51,760 nucleotides of DNA from an uncultured Faecalibacterium sp. (GCA_934561555.1 CAKTGQ010000016.1:1-51760); one strand, 5' to 3'; shown: positions 17,573-25,796, counted from the stretch's first letter. Made by a program: numbers and translations. The notes: generated by a model not told the origin, from the sequence alone.

Positions 17573-18868
17573 ATGCGAGTTTGTTTTTATACCTTGGGCT
17601 GCAAGGTCAACCTGAACGAGACCGGTGCGCTGGAGCAGTTGTTCCGCGCCAACGGCTTTACCATTGCGCAGGAAGGCGAAGCAGCGGACGTGTTCATTGT
17701 GAACAGCTGCACCGTGACCAACTTCGGCGACCAGAAGAGCCGCAAGTGGCTGCGCCGCAAAAAGCGCGAGAACCCGGGTGCGGTGACGGTGCTGACCGGC
17801 TGCTACCCGCAGGCCTTCCCGGAGGAGGCCGCACAGTTCATGGAAGCCGACCTTGTGTGCGGCAACGGCGACCGCAAGGCCATTTTGGAGAACGTGCAAA
17901 AGCTGCTGGACGGCCACGAGCGCATTGTGGCCATCGCCCCGCATCAGCGCGGTGAGCAGTTCGAGGAGCTGCCGGTGGAGCGGTTCGAGACCCACACCCG
18001 CGCCTTTATCAAGGTAGAGGACGGCTGCAACCGGCAGTGCGCCTACTGCGTCATCCCCCGCGCCCGTGGGCCGGTGCGCAGCCGCGCCGAGGAGAGCATT
18101 CTGGCCGAATTGCACCAGCTGGCCGCTGCAGGCTACCGCGAGGTGGTGCTCAGCGCCATCTCCCTGCCCAGCTACGGGCTGGATACCGGCACGAACCTTG
18201 TGGAACTGGTGGAAAAATGCGCACAGGTGCCGGGCATTGAGCGCATCCGTCTGGGCAGTCTTGACCCCGATATGCTCACCCCGGAATTCATCTCCCGCTT
18301 GGCGGCGGTGGAAAAACTGTGCCCCCAGTTCCATCTGAGCTTGCAGAGCGGCTGCACCGCCACCCTGCGCCGGATGCGCCGGGTGTACACCGCGCAGGAG
18401 TACGCACAGGTGGTGGAGCAGATCCGCGCCGCCTACGGCAGCCGCCCGGTCAGCTTTACCACCGACTGCATCTGCGGTTTCCCCGGCGAGACGGCGGATG
18501 ACTTTGAGGAAAGCTGTGAATTTCTGAAGAAGATCGGCTTCCTCAAAGTGCATGTGTTCCCCTACTCCCGCCGCAGCGGCACCCCGGCTTATGATTTCCC
18601 GGATCAGATCCATGAGCGGGAAAAGCAGGAGCGCAGCCGCCGCATGAACGCCGTAGCCGAGCAGGTGCGCTGCGAGACGCTGGCCGCCTTTGAGGGCACC
18701 GAGGACGAGGTGTTGTTGGAAACGCCCCTGTCCGGCACGCTGTTTACCGGCTACACCCGGCTGTACATCCCGGTGGTGGTCTCTGCCCCCGGCTGCGAGA
18801 GCGGGCAGATCGTGCGGGTAAAGCTGGGCCGCTATGATGGCGAGCGGGTGCGTGCAGCACTTTGCTGA
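17573..18868 (+). CDS. mtaB: tRNA t6A37 methylthiotransferase MtaB
   Basis: Encodes 431 residues with the methylthiotransferase order: an N-terminal UPF0004 domain whose three Cys (C10, C46, C77) hold one 4Fe-4S cluster, a radical SAM domain with GCNRQCAYC (C152, C156, C159), and a C-terminal TRAM-like domain. It adds a methylthio group to t6A at position 37 of ANN-decoding tRNAs. The start TLGCKVNLNE is the MtaB rather than MiaB or RimO pattern. The start at 17573 is set by GGAAAGG. Confidence 0.93.
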   Translation: MRVCFYTLGCKVNLNETGALEQLFRANGFTIAQEGEAADVFIVNSCTVTNFGDQKSRKWLRRKKRENPGAVTVLTGCYPQAFPEEAAQFMEADLVCGNGDRKAILENVQKLLDGHERIVAIAPHQRGEQFEELPVERFETHTRAFIKVEDGCNRQCAYCVIPRARGPVRSRAEESILAELHQLAAAGYREVVLSAISLPSYGLDTGTNLVELVEKCAQVPGIERIRLGSLDPDMLTPEFISRLAAVEKLCPQFHLSLQSGCTATLRRMRRVYTAQEYAQVVEQIRAAYGSRPVSFTTDCICGFPGETADDFEESCEFLKKIGFLKVHVFPYSRRSGTPAYDFPDQIHEREKQERSRRMNAVAEQVRCETLAAFEGTEDEVLLETPLSGTLFTGYTRLYIPVVVSAPGCESGQIVRVKLGRYDGERVRAALC

Positions 18869-18945
18869 AAATTTTTCATTTTACTTGTACATTCTGTGCA
18901 TCCGCATGAATACAATAAATATTTAACGATTTTTGTATTTTGCCC

Positions 18946-18974
18946 TTTCCATACGCACGTCTTTATGTTAAAAT
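18946..18974 (+). promoter_or_regulatory. Probable promoter of the hydrogenase gene
   Basis: TTTCCA, 17 bases, TAAAAT. This implies a leader of about 130 bases with alternative hairpins. Confidence 0.45.
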
Positions 18975-19112
18975 GAAGATGGATTTATCGGGTCCGGCGT
19001 GCTGTAAGCAACCAGCACGGTACCATCCGTGCCCGTATAGCGCCGTTTTATGCTCTGCACACAGGGCAGGCGGCTCCGTTTTTTGGCTGTTTCTGAGCAA
19101 GGAGAGATTGGA

Positions 19113-20666
19113 ATGAGTTTCAGAGGAATCAATACTACGGTCATCCAGATCCGCCGTCAGGTGTTTACCGAGGTCGCCCGCATGGCTTACGCCAACGTCA
19201 AGGGCGAGCAGGCTAACCACCTGATGCGCAAGATCCCCTATACCATCATCCCCGGTGAGGAGGGCAAGCTGCGCAAGGACATCTTCCTGGAGCGCGCCAT
19301 CGTTGAGGAGCGCGTGCGTCTGGCTATGGGTCTGCCCACCCGCCGCATGGACGAGCACAACAGCGTAGTCTCCGGTCTGGAGGACGCCTCCATCGCCGAT
19401 AAGTACTATGATCCCCCGCTGGTCAACGTGATCAAGTTTGCCTGCAACCGCTGCCCCGAAAAGCTGGTCAAGGTGTCTGACCTGTGTCAGGGCTGCCTTG
19501 CACACCCCTGTATGGAAGTGTGCCCCAAGAAGGCCATTACTTGGGAGAGCGGCCGCTCCACCATCGATCAGGACAAGTGCATCAAGTGCGGCCGCTGCGT
19601 CACCGTCTGCCCCTACAATGCCATTGTCAAGACCGAGCGTCCCTGCGCCGCTGCCTGCGGCATGGGCGCTATCCACTCTGACGAGCTGGGCCGTGCCGAG
19701 ATCGATTACAGCAAGTGCGTGTCCTGCGGTCAGTGTCTGGTGAACTGCCCCTTCGGTGCCATTGCCGACAAGGGTCAGATCTATCAGCTGATTCAGGGCT
19801 TCAACCGCGGCGACCGCATCTATGCGCTGGTCGCTCCCGCCTTTATCAACCAGTTCCCCTCTCTGGCTTCTACCGGCAAGCTGAAGTCCGCCCTGAAGGC
19901 CATCGGCTTCTGCGATGTGGTAGAGGTTGCCATCGGCGCCGACCTGTGCACCGTGGACGAGGCACACGACTTCCTGGAGGAAGTGCCCGAGAAGCTGGAC
20001 TTCATGGCTACCTCCTGCTGCCCGGCATGGAGTATGATGGCAAAGACCGCATTCCCCGGCCTTGCCAAGAACATCTCCATGACCATGACCCCCATGGTGT
20101 TCACCGCCCGCATGATGAAGCAGGCCGACCCCGATGCCCGTATGTGCTTTATCGGACCCTGCGCCGCCAAGAAGCTGGAGGCTTCCCGCCGCACCGTCCG
20201 CTCTGACGTGGACTTTGTGCTGACCTTTGAGGAGCTGGCCGGTATCATTGAAGCAAAGGATCTGGATCTGGACAATCTGGAAGTGGATCCCGCCGAGATG
20301 GATCTGTGCTACGCTTCTGCTGCCGGCCGCGGCTTTGCACAGTCCGGCGGCGTTGCCAAGGCTGTTGCCGACAAGATCAAGGAATGGCGTCCCGACATGG
20401 AGGTGAAGATTGCCTCCGCACAGGGTCTGGCCGACTGCAAGAAGCTGCTGATGCTGGCCAAGGCCGGCAAGTACAACGGCTATCTGCTGGAGGGCATGGG
20501 CTGCCCCGGCGGCTGCATCGGCGGTGCCGGCACCATTGCCGACCCCGTGCGCACCGCAGCTGTGCTGAACAAGTATGTGAAGGATGCCGAGTTCACCGAC
20601 CCCGAGCAGAGCGCCTTTATGTCCAACATCCACATGCTGAAGGATGACCCCAACTTTGAGGTCTGA
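19113..20666 (+). CDS. Monomeric [FeFe] hydrogenase
   Basis: Encodes 517 residues. An N-terminal region with a Cys-rich stretch (about 111-137) is followed by two 4Fe-4S ferredoxin motifs (CIKCGRCVTVC from 156; CVSCGQCLVNC from 202) and the H-cluster domain: TSCCPAW (300-306), GPCAAKK (348-354) and EGMGCPGGC (460-468). It should make or use H2 with ferredoxin as partner, to dispose of electrons in fermentation. The second motif has Gly in place of the Met of the classical MPCxxKK, as in some monomeric non-classical (group B-like) enzymes; that assignment is from memory. GGAGAG precedes the ATG; no maturase genes are nearby. Confidence 0.92.
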   Translation: MSFRGINTTVIQIRRQVFTEVARMAYANVKGEQANHLMRKIPYTIIPGEEGKLRKDIFLERAIVEERVRLAMGLPTRRMDEHNSVVSGLEDASIADKYYDPPLVNVIKFACNRCPEKLVKVSDLCQGCLAHPCMEVCPKKAITWESGRSTIDQDKCIKCGRCVTVCPYNAIVKTERPCAAACGMGAIHSDELGRAEIDYSKCVSCGQCLVNCPFGAIADKGQIYQLIQGFNRGDRIYALVAPAFINQFPSLASTGKLKSALKAIGFCDVVEVAIGADLCTVDEAHDFLEEVPEKLDFMATSCCPAWSMMAKTAFPGLAKNISMTMTPMVFTARMMKQADPDARMCFIGPCAAKKLEASRRTVRSDVDFVLTFEELAGIIEAKDLDLDNLEVDPAEMDLCYASAAGRGFAQSGGVAKAVADKIKEWRPDMEVKIASAQGLADCKKLLMLAKAGKYNGYLLEGMGCPGGCIGGAGTIADPVRTAAVLNKYVKDAEFTDPEQSAFMSNIHMLKDDPNFEV

Positions 20667-20687
20667 GCCGCTATAACGTAACCACCC

Positions 20688-20720
20688 AAAAGGACGCTGC
20701 AATGTTGCAGCGTCCTTTTT
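20688..20720 (+). terminator. Terminator after the hydrogenase gene
   Basis: AAAAGGACGCTGCA / TGCAGCGTCCTTTTT, a 14-bp stem with a 4-base loop. Confidence 0.95.
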
Positions 20721-20782
20721 ATCACGTTTTCCACATTTTGTGTTGGATTCGAAACATTTTTGTGAAAGACTGCCAAGGCGCA

Positions 20783-20811
20783 TTGACAAGGCAGTCCGGT
20801 CATGTTATGTT
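20783..20811 (+). promoter_or_regulatory. Promoter of the small secreted protein
   Basis: TTGACA, 17 bases, TATGTT. A second TTGACA (20816) has no -10 at the right distance. Confidence 0.65.
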
Positions 20812-20861
20812 AGTATTGACAAATCAGTACCTTATGGGGCATCATATACTCTGTTTCGCCA

Positions 20862-20877
20862 TGCCGCAATTGCGGCA
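20862..20877. promoter_or_regulatory. 16-bp perfect palindrome before the ribosome site
   Basis: TGCCGCAATTGCGGCA lies in the 5' leader, ending one base before AAAGG. It could be an operator or an RNA hairpin next to the ribosome site. Confidence 0.4.
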
Positions 20878-20891
20878 GAAAGGATAAAACC

Positions 20892-21365
20892 ATGACTACT
20901 GCCTTAAAACGTACCGGTGCTGCCCTGCTGACGCTGCTGATGTTCTGTGTGCTCACACTGGGCGCTTCTGCCGCCGCTAACACTCCCGTGGGAGTCAAAT
21001 TCTGGAAGGAAAAGTCCGATAAGGAATCCATGGCCAACTCCGGCATTGATCCCGACCGCGAGGCTACCCTTACCCGCCAGTCCAACGGCACCTATACCCT
21101 GACGCTGCCTGTCAAGCAGGTGACCAAGCTCAATGTGACCGGCTGTCTGATCGGCCTGACCATCGGCGATGTGACCTACACCGGCACCCTGACCGGCGAT
21201 ATTGAAAAGGGCAACGGCATCCTGACCATCAAAAATCTGCCCGCCTCTGTGCTGACCGGCAGCGATGTGAACAAGTCGCTGACCGTGACCTGCAATATCC
21301 AGATGGATCTGAGCCTGCTGGGCGAGATCAACACCACCGCCCGGATGTGCATCTGGGCAAAATAA
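20892..21365 (+). CDS. Small secreted protein of unknown function
   Basis: Encodes 157 residues. A classical signal peptide (hydrophobic core about 9-24, cleavage likely after ASA) precedes a Thr/Gly-rich beta-type domain with alternating polar residues. No enzyme motif was seen. AAAGG precedes the ATG. It is transcribed alone. The mature part resembles the small secreted beta-sandwich proteins of gut Firmicutes only in general composition, so no function is assigned. Confidence 0.78.
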   Translation: MTTALKRTGAALLTLLMFCVLTLGASAAANTPVGVKFWKEKSDKESMANSGIDPDREATLTRQSNGTYTLTLPVKQVTKLNVTGCLIGLTIGDVTYTGTLTGDIEKGNGILTIKNLPASVLTGSDVNKSLTVTCNIQMDLSLLGEINTTARMCIWAK

Positions 21366-21374
21366 GACGCACGA

Positions 21375-21408
21375 TAAAAAGCGCCGTTCCACCCGGGACG
21401 GCGCTTTT
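21375..21408. terminator. Bidirectional terminator
   Basis: AAAAGCGCCGT / ACGGCGCTTTT hairpin between two convergent genes. Confidence 0.88.
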
Positions 21409-21413
21409 GCTGT

Positions 21414-21620
21414 TCAGCAGTCGATGTGCTTTTCCACAAAGTCGGTGGCCATCTTATCCAGCTGTATCACCGCGTTTTCCGCGCCCTTCATCACCTTGCG
21501 CACATTGCGGCGCATCTGGCGCTTGCTCTGGGTGGCCATCATGGCACCGGCAGCCCCAAGGGCTGCACCGGCGGCCATGCCCACTACCATGCCTGCGGCG
21601 GAATTTTCTCGCTGTTTCAT
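21414..21620 (-). CDS. Small YtxH-like membrane-associated protein
   Basis: Encodes 68 residues. One Gly/Ala/Met-rich hydrophobic segment (about 9-29) is followed by a basic helix (SKRQMRRNVRKVMKG), as in YtxH-like small proteins. AAAGGAG lies 9 bases upstream of the ATG. It is transcribed alone towards the shared terminator. No function can be given. Confidence 0.7.
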   Translation of the reverse strand: MKQRENSAAGMVVGMAAGAALGAAGAMMATQSKRQMRRNVRKVMKGAENAVIQLDKMATDFVEKHIDC

Positions 21621-21718
21621 CCTGAATTTCTCCTTTCAACCTGCCATAGCAGGGCTTGCAGTGCTATTATTTCCGTAAAAGAATCTGGTATACGCTTTTT
21701 TTATGCAGCAATTTGTGG

Positions 21719-21724
21719 TATACT
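21719..21724 (+). promoter_or_regulatory. Extended -10 promoter of the kinase-trmL-degV operon
   Basis: TGGTATACT: TATACT with an upstream TG element. The -35 position is only a T-run, so it probably relies on the extended -10. Confidence 0.55.
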
Positions 21725-21784
21725 GTTGTATGATGCTTTTTATAGGCCGCTGCACGCGGCTTTTCGGCAAGGAGGTTTTCCTAT

Positions 21785-22633
21785 TTGCAAAAACCCGTTG
21801 AACCAAAAAAGATCCTTTGCATCCACGATCTGTCCGGCGTAGGGCGGTGCAGCCTTGCGGTGATCCTGCCTGTGCTGTCGGTCATGGGCTTCCAGCCGGT
21901 GGCGCTGCCTACGGTGGTGCTCTCCACCCACACCGGCGGCCTTGGCACCCCCGCCCGGATGGACGGCAGTGCCTACGGCATGGCCGCGCTGGAGCACTAT
22001 CAGGAGCTGGGACTGCAATTCGATTGTATCTATACCGGCTATCTGGGCGGCGAGGCACAGGTAGCGCTGGCTGAAAAAGCCTTTGCCCTGTGGCCTACCG
22101 CCTACAAGGTGGTGGACCCTGTAATGGGCGATAACGGCAAGGCCTATTCCACCGTTACCCCGGCACTGATCGAGCGCATCCGCAATCTGTGCCGCGCGGC
22201 AGACCTGATCCTGCCCAACTACACCGAAGCGCAGCTGCTTTTGCAGCAGCAGCCCGTCACCGATGAACTGGACGATGCCGCCGCGCAGGCGCTGGCAGAT
22301 TCTTTGCAGCCGCTGGCCCCCAACGCGGTGGTCACCGGTCTGCCGCTGGGCAAGTACATCGGTTGTGCCGGTACCGGTACAGACCGCTTCGTCATCAAAA
22401 AGCTGCATATCAGCCGCAGTTTCCCCGGCACGGGGGACCTGTACGGCGCTGTGCTCATCGGCTCGCTGCTGCAGGGCAACGCCCTGAGCGCCGCCGCCGA
22501 TAACGCTGCAGAGTTTGTTTCGCTGGCCATTCAGGGCACGCCCTATACGCAGGACACCCGCTTCGGTGTGTGGTTCGAGCCGCTGCTGCCCCGCCTGTGC
22601 CCCCTGCGGGAGGAACCGGAGGGCATTTTATGA
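21785..22633 (+). CDS. Pyridoxal/pyridoxamine kinase-like protein
   Basis: Encodes 282 residues of the PfkB/ribokinase-like vitamin B6 kinase family. Family features are the start KKILCIHDLSGVGRCS, VDPVMGDNGKAY, and the anion-hole/catalytic GTGDLYGAV near residue 218. It would phosphorylate pyridoxal or pyridoxamine with ATP. The start is TTG at 21785, set by AAGGAGG 9 bases upstream. It overlaps trmL by 4 bases (ATGA), so the two are translationally coupled. Confidence 0.88.
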   Translation: MQKPVEPKKILCIHDLSGVGRCSLAVILPVLSVMGFQPVALPTVVLSTHTGGLGTPARMDGSAYGMAALEHYQELGLQFDCIYTGYLGGEAQVALAEKAFALWPTAYKVVDPVMGDNGKAYSTVTPALIERIRNLCRAADLILPNYTEAQLLLQQQPVTDELDDAAAQALADSLQPLAPNAVVTGLPLGKYIGCAGTGTDRFVIKKLHISRSFPGTGDLYGAVLIGSLLQGNALSAAADNAAEFVSLAIQGTPYTQDTRFGVWFEPLLPRLCPLREEPEGIL

Positions 22634-23136
22634 TGGACAAGCCGACTTTGAATATCGTTCTGGTAGAGCCCCGCATCCCCCAGAACACCGGCAACGTGGC
22701 GCGTACCTGTGCCTGCACCGCCTGCCGTCTGCATCTGGTAGGCCCCATGGGCTTTGCCATCGACGACAAAAAGCTCAAACACGCCGGGCTGGACTACTGG
22801 CACTATCTGGACATTACCTATTACGATGGCCTTGCGGACTTTTTTGCCCGCAACAACGGCCCCTACTACTACTTTACCACCAAGGCGCCCCAGCGCTACA
22901 CCGATGTGCAGTACCCGGACGGGGCTTATCTGGTGTTCGGCCGCGAGGATGCCGGTTTGCCGGAGGCGCTGCTTGCAGAAAATCAGGAGCGCTGCATTCG
23001 GATGCCCATGCGGGACACCTGCCGCAGCCTGAACCTTTCCAACAGCGTGGCGGTGGGCGTGTACGAGGTGCTGCGACAGTGGGATTTCCCGGAGCTGCTG
23101 GACCACGGCCACCTACGAGATTATGAATGGAAATGA
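22630..23136 (+). CDS. trmL: tRNA (cytidine/uridine-34-2'-O)-methyltransferase TrmL
   Basis: Encodes 168 residues of the SPOUT class. Motifs are LVEPRIPQNTGNVARTCA at the N-terminus, FGREDAGLP in the middle and the knot segment LNLSNSVAVGVYE near residues 139-151. It 2'-O-methylates the wobble base of tRNA-Leu using SAM. GGAGGG lies 6 bases before the first of two ATGs. It overlaps the kinase stop and is followed at once by degV. Confidence 0.93.
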   Translation: MMDKPTLNIVLVEPRIPQNTGNVARTCACTACRLHLVGPMGFAIDDKKLKHAGLDYWHYLDITYYDGLADFFARNNGPYYYFTTKAPQRYTDVQYPDGAYLVFGREDAGLPEALLAENQERCIRMPMRDTCRSLNLSNSVAVGVYEVLRQWDFPELLDHGHLRDYEWK

Positions 23137-23144
23137 GGGACACT

Positions 23145-24017
23145 ATGAGCAAGATCGCAATTCTGACCGATTCCTCCTGCGATATCCCGCAGGAGATGGC
23201 CGAAAAGTACGGCATTGATATCATGAGTTTCCACATCCTGCTGGATGATGTGGACTACGTCGAGCGTGTGGACTGCACTAACACCGAGTTTTACGATAAA
23301 ATGCGCGCAGCAAAGGGTGTGCCCTCTACCGCCGCCATCACGCCCATCCAGTTCTGTGAAAAATACTGCCAGTATGTGGACGAGGGCTATACCGATGTCA
23401 TCCATGTGCCTATCAATAAATCCGGCTCTTCCACCTACAACAACGCCCTGATGGCGCAGGGCATGCTGCGGGAGGAGCGCCCGGAGCATCATTTGAACAT
23501 CCACCTGCTGGACCCTCACACCTATTCTATGGTGTTCGGCTGGTATCTGTGCGAGATGGCACGCAAGCTGCAGAACGGCGCAGAGATCCGCCACGTCATC
23601 CACGAGTTTGAGCGGCAGATGAACTGCATGGAGATCGTGCTGGGACCTTACAGCCTGAAGCAGATGAAAAAGAGCGGTCGCATTTCTGCCGCCGCAGCCG
23701 TCATGGGCGAGCTGATGGGCATCCGCCCCATCATTACCCTGATCGACGGCAAGACCAAGGTAGAGGCCAAGGTGCGCGGCGACGATAAGGTGGTGCCCGC
23801 CATGGTAGACCTATGCCAGAAGCGCGCCGGGGATGTGGAGGACTTTGAGTATATGATCGGCCACACCAACATCCCGCAGGCCGAGGATCTGGAAAAGGCC
23901 TGCCGCAAAGCCTTTGGCAAGCCGCCGCTGGCCGTATTTGAGCTGGGCGGTGTGGTCTCTGCCAACACCGGCCCCGACACCGTGGCGCTGGTTTACACCG
24001 GCCACCCCAGAGGGTAA
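23145..24017 (+). CDS. DegV-family fatty-acid-binding protein
   Basis: Encodes 290 residues. The N-terminal ILTDSSCDIP and the later INKSGSSTYNNA and KKSGRIS segments are DegV family motifs. Members bind fatty acids; some are FakB subunits that present them to a FakA kinase, which is not seen here. The start at 23145 follows TGAGGGA; it begins 8 bases after trmL, so it is the last gene of the three-gene operon. Confidence 0.93.
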   Translation: MSKIAILTDSSCDIPQEMAEKYGIDIMSFHILLDDVDYVERVDCTNTEFYDKMRAAKGVPSTAAITPIQFCEKYCQYVDEGYTDVIHVPINKSGSSTYNNALMAQGMLREERPEHHLNIHLLDPHTYSMVFGWYLCEMARKLQNGAEIRHVIHEFERQMNCMEIVLGPYSLKQMKKSGRISAAAAVMGELMGIRPIITLIDGKTKVEAKVRGDDKVVPAMVDLCQKRAGDVEDFEYMIGHTNIPQAEDLEKACRKAFGKPPLAVFELGGVVSANTGPDTVALVYTGHPRG

Positions 24018-24045
24018 AATCAGCGGAATCATTCTTTGAAATTTC

Positions 24046-24087
24046 GGAATACCGGAGCGTCTGCGGACGCTCCGGTATTCCATTTTT
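24046..24087 (+). terminator. Terminator of the kinase-trmL-degV operon
   Basis: A 15-bp perfect stem starting GGAATACCGGAGCGT, closed by 6 bases, then ATTTTT. Confidence 0.93.
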
Positions 24088-24141
24088 ACATGAATATGCC
24101 CAGAGCAGTGCGGAGGGCAAGTTTCAATCCTCCTCTTCCCA

Positions 24142-24170
24142 TTGCATTCCGTCCGATTTTGTGATATACT
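24142..24170 (+). promoter_or_regulatory. Promoter of the queT gene
   Basis: TTGCAT, 17 bases, TATACT, preceded by TG. It gives a leader of about 140 bases that holds the riboswitch. Confidence 0.75.
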
Positions 24171-24207
24171 CCCTTCTGCTGTGCTTTTTTGTGCAGTATC
24201 CTCAAAG

Positions 24208-24315
24208 AGCAACTTAGGATTTTAGGCTCCCCGGTGCCACTCGAGCGGTGCCGGGCAAAACCCACAGGAGCTGGCGGTTCCTGTGCGGTCAAAATCAAAC
24301 CGCTGGAGTATTATC
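24208..24315 (+). promoter_or_regulatory. Probable class III preQ1 riboswitch
   Basis: The leader folds into a strong hairpin (24230-24255, CCCGG...CCGGG with a TCGA loop), a second one (CACAGG/CCTGTG, 24263-24285) and a third (GCGGTT/AACCGC) that ends at the ribosome site CTGGAG. GGCTCC (24225-24230) can pair with GGAGC (24267-24271), which would make a pseudoknot. preQ1-III riboswitches were described from Faecalibacterium upstream of queT-like genes, the same setting as here. The class is assigned from context and recalled structure, not from a model search. Ligand binding would shut off translation. Confidence 0.78.
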
Positions 24316-24843
24316 ATGAATCAGAATTCTTCCGTCCGTAAGCTGGTGCACTGCGGTGTAGTGGCAGCTATCTATGTGGTGCTGTGTCTGGCATTGCAGC
24401 CCCTCTCCTATGGTGCTGTGCAGGTACGCGTGGCCGAGGCTCTGTGCCTGCTGCCCGTGTTCGGTGCCGAGTACATCGTGGGTGTGGTGCTGGGCTGCTT
24501 CCTTGCAAACCTGCTGGGCTCCACCATCGTGGATGTGATCTTTGGCACACTGGCTACCCTGCTGGCCTGCCTTGTCACCTACAAGCTGCGCAACGTGCGC
24601 TTCAAAGGTCTGGCCATTGCCGCCAGCCTGCCGCCGGTGCTGTTCAACGCGGTGATCATCGGCATTGAGATCGCCGTGATGTTCCCGGACCCCACGTCCA
24701 GCGCACCCATCTGGCTGGCCTGCATCACCAATGGCATCTCGGTTGGCATCGGCGAGCTGATCAGCTGCACGGTGCTGGGCGTCGTGCTGGTAAAGCTGAT
24801 CGAGAGCAACGCCGCGCTGCGCAAGGTGTTTGCGGCGGAATAA
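24316..24843 (+). CDS. queT: QueT-family queuosine-precursor transporter (ECF S component)
   Basis: Encodes 175 residues with about five hydrophobic segments, the layout of the small QueT S component. Motifs are YGAVQVRVAEALCLLPVF and the following GVVLGCFLANLLG. S components bind the vitamin (here preQ1 or a relative) and dock onto a shared ECF energy module, which is not in this window. The start is the ATG at 24316, next to the riboswitch-controlled ribosome site (GGAG 6 bases upstream). It is followed 15 bases later by a HAD phosphatase. Confidence 0.9.
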   Translation: MNQNSSVRKLVHCGVVAAIYVVLCLALQPLSYGAVQVRVAEALCLLPVFGAEYIVGVVLGCFLANLLGSTIVDVIFGTLATLLACLVTYKLRNVRFKGLAIAASLPPVLFNAVIIGIEIAVMFPDPTSSAPIWLACITNGISVGIGELISCTVLGVVLVKLIESNAALRKVFAAE

Positions 24844-24858
24844 CACAAGGAGGTTTCC

Positions 24859-25509
24859 ATGCAGCCAAACGGTATGATCTTCTGGGACTGGAACGGTACC
24901 CTGATGGATGATGTGGATTTTACCCACAGCTGCCTGAACTGGATGCTGGAAACCCACGGCTACCCCCAGCGGTACGATCTGGCTGCCTATCGGGAGCTGT
25001 TCGGCTTCCCCATCGAGGACTACTACCGCTGCGCCGGGTTCGACTTTGCGCGGCACCCCTACCCGGAGCTTGCCGCCCGCTTTATGGAGCACTACAACGC
25101 TGGTGTGCCCGGCTGCGCTGTAACGGCACACGCCGTTGACACCCTGCAAACGCTGGCCCGCATGGGCTGGCAGCAGGCTGTGCTTTCTGCCTCCCGCCGT
25201 GATTACCTGATCGAGCAGGTATCCGCCCGGGGTCTGCAAGGCTTTTTTACCGAGTTGCTCGGCCTTGCGGACATTTACGGCGTAAGCAAGGTACAGCTTG
25301 GCACCGACTATCTGCGCCGCACCGGCATCGACCCGGCGGCCTGCGTGATGGTCGGCGACACCGACCACGACGCCGCAGTGGCTGCTGCCATCGGTGCGAC
25401 CTGTGTGCTGTACACCGGCGGACATCAGTCCCGCGCCCGGCTGGAAAAGGCCAGTCCCTACGTCATCGACGACCTTGCCCAGCTGCCCGCACTGCTGGAA
25501 ATGATATGA
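24859..25509 (+). CDS. HAD-superfamily phosphatase
   Basis: Encodes 216 residues. HAD motif I is DWNGTLMD (the second Asp of the usual DxDGT is Asn), motif II VLSASRR, and motif III/IV VMVGDTDHDAAVA. The Asp-to-Asn change in motif I removes the usual acid/base residue found in phosphatases, so activity may differ from classical members. AAGGAGG precedes the ATG. It is co-transcribed with queT, so its expression may also follow preQ1. Substrate unknown. Confidence 0.85.
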   Translation: MQPNGMIFWDWNGTLMDDVDFTHSCLNWMLETHGYPQRYDLAAYRELFGFPIEDYYRCAGFDFARHPYPELAARFMEHYNAGVPGCAVTAHAVDTLQTLARMGWQQAVLSASRRDYLIEQVSARGLQGFFTELLGLADIYGVSKVQLGTDYLRRTGIDPAACVMVGDTDHDAAVAAAIGATCVLYTGGHQSRARLEKASPYVIDDLAQLPALLEMI

Positions 25510-25513
25510 TATT

Positions 25514-25556
25514 AGTGGCTCAGAAATACCTGTCGGTGTTTCTGAGCCACTTTTTT
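25514..25556 (+). terminator. Terminator of the queT operon
   Basis: AGTGGCTCAGAAA / TTTCTGAGCCACT, a 13-bp stem with a T-run. Confidence 0.93.
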
Positions 25557-25576
25557 ACAGTCTGTTCGCGCAAAAA

Positions 25577-25613
25577 TAAAAAAGCAGGCACACAAATGTG
25601 TGTCTGCTTTTTT
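25577..25613 (-). terminator. Terminator of the tRNA-Gln/tRNA-Pro transcript
   Basis: Near-perfect AAGCAG / CTGCTT outer and CACAC/GTGTG inner stem, with CTGCTTTTTTATTTTT on the minus strand. Confidence 0.85.
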
Positions 25614-25689
25614 TGGTCGGAGCAGCGGGATTTGAACCCACGGCCTCCTCGTCCCGAACGAGGCGCGCTACCAACTGCGCTATGCCCCG
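25614..25689 (-). tRNA. tRNA-Pro (CGG anticodon)
   Basis: 76 nt with encoded CCA. Acceptor CGGGGCA pairs with TGCTCCG. The anticodon stem CCTCG/CGAGG closes the loop TTCGGGA, giving CGG. It reads the CCG proline codon. Confidence 0.97.
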
Positions 25690-25693
25690 AAAA

Positions 25694-25720
25694 TACCGCA
25701 GCCAGTTGAGACTGCGGTTT
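25694..25720 (-). other. Hairpin spacer between tRNA-Gln and tRNA-Pro
   Basis: ACCGCAG / CTGCGGT stem, then ATTTTC on the minus strand: a weak terminator or a processing site inside the tandem tRNA transcript. Confidence 0.45.
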
Positions 25721-25722
25721 TC

Positions 25723-25796
25723 TGGTTGGGGATGAGAGAATCGAACTCCCACAAGTAGAGTCAGAGTCTACCGCACTACCACTATGCAAATCCCCA
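25723..25796 (-). tRNA. tRNA-Gln (CTG anticodon)
   Basis: 74 nt with encoded CCA. Acceptor TGGGGAT/ATCCCCA; anticodon stem GTAGA/TCTAC with loop CTCTGAC, giving CTG. The T1-A72 acceptor pair is typical of tRNA-Gln. Confidence 0.96.

Noticed and set aside
20816..20850. TTGACA ... TATACT as promoter of the small secreted protein
   Set aside because: The spacing is 23 bases, too long for sigma-A; the pair at 20783-20811 has the correct 17.
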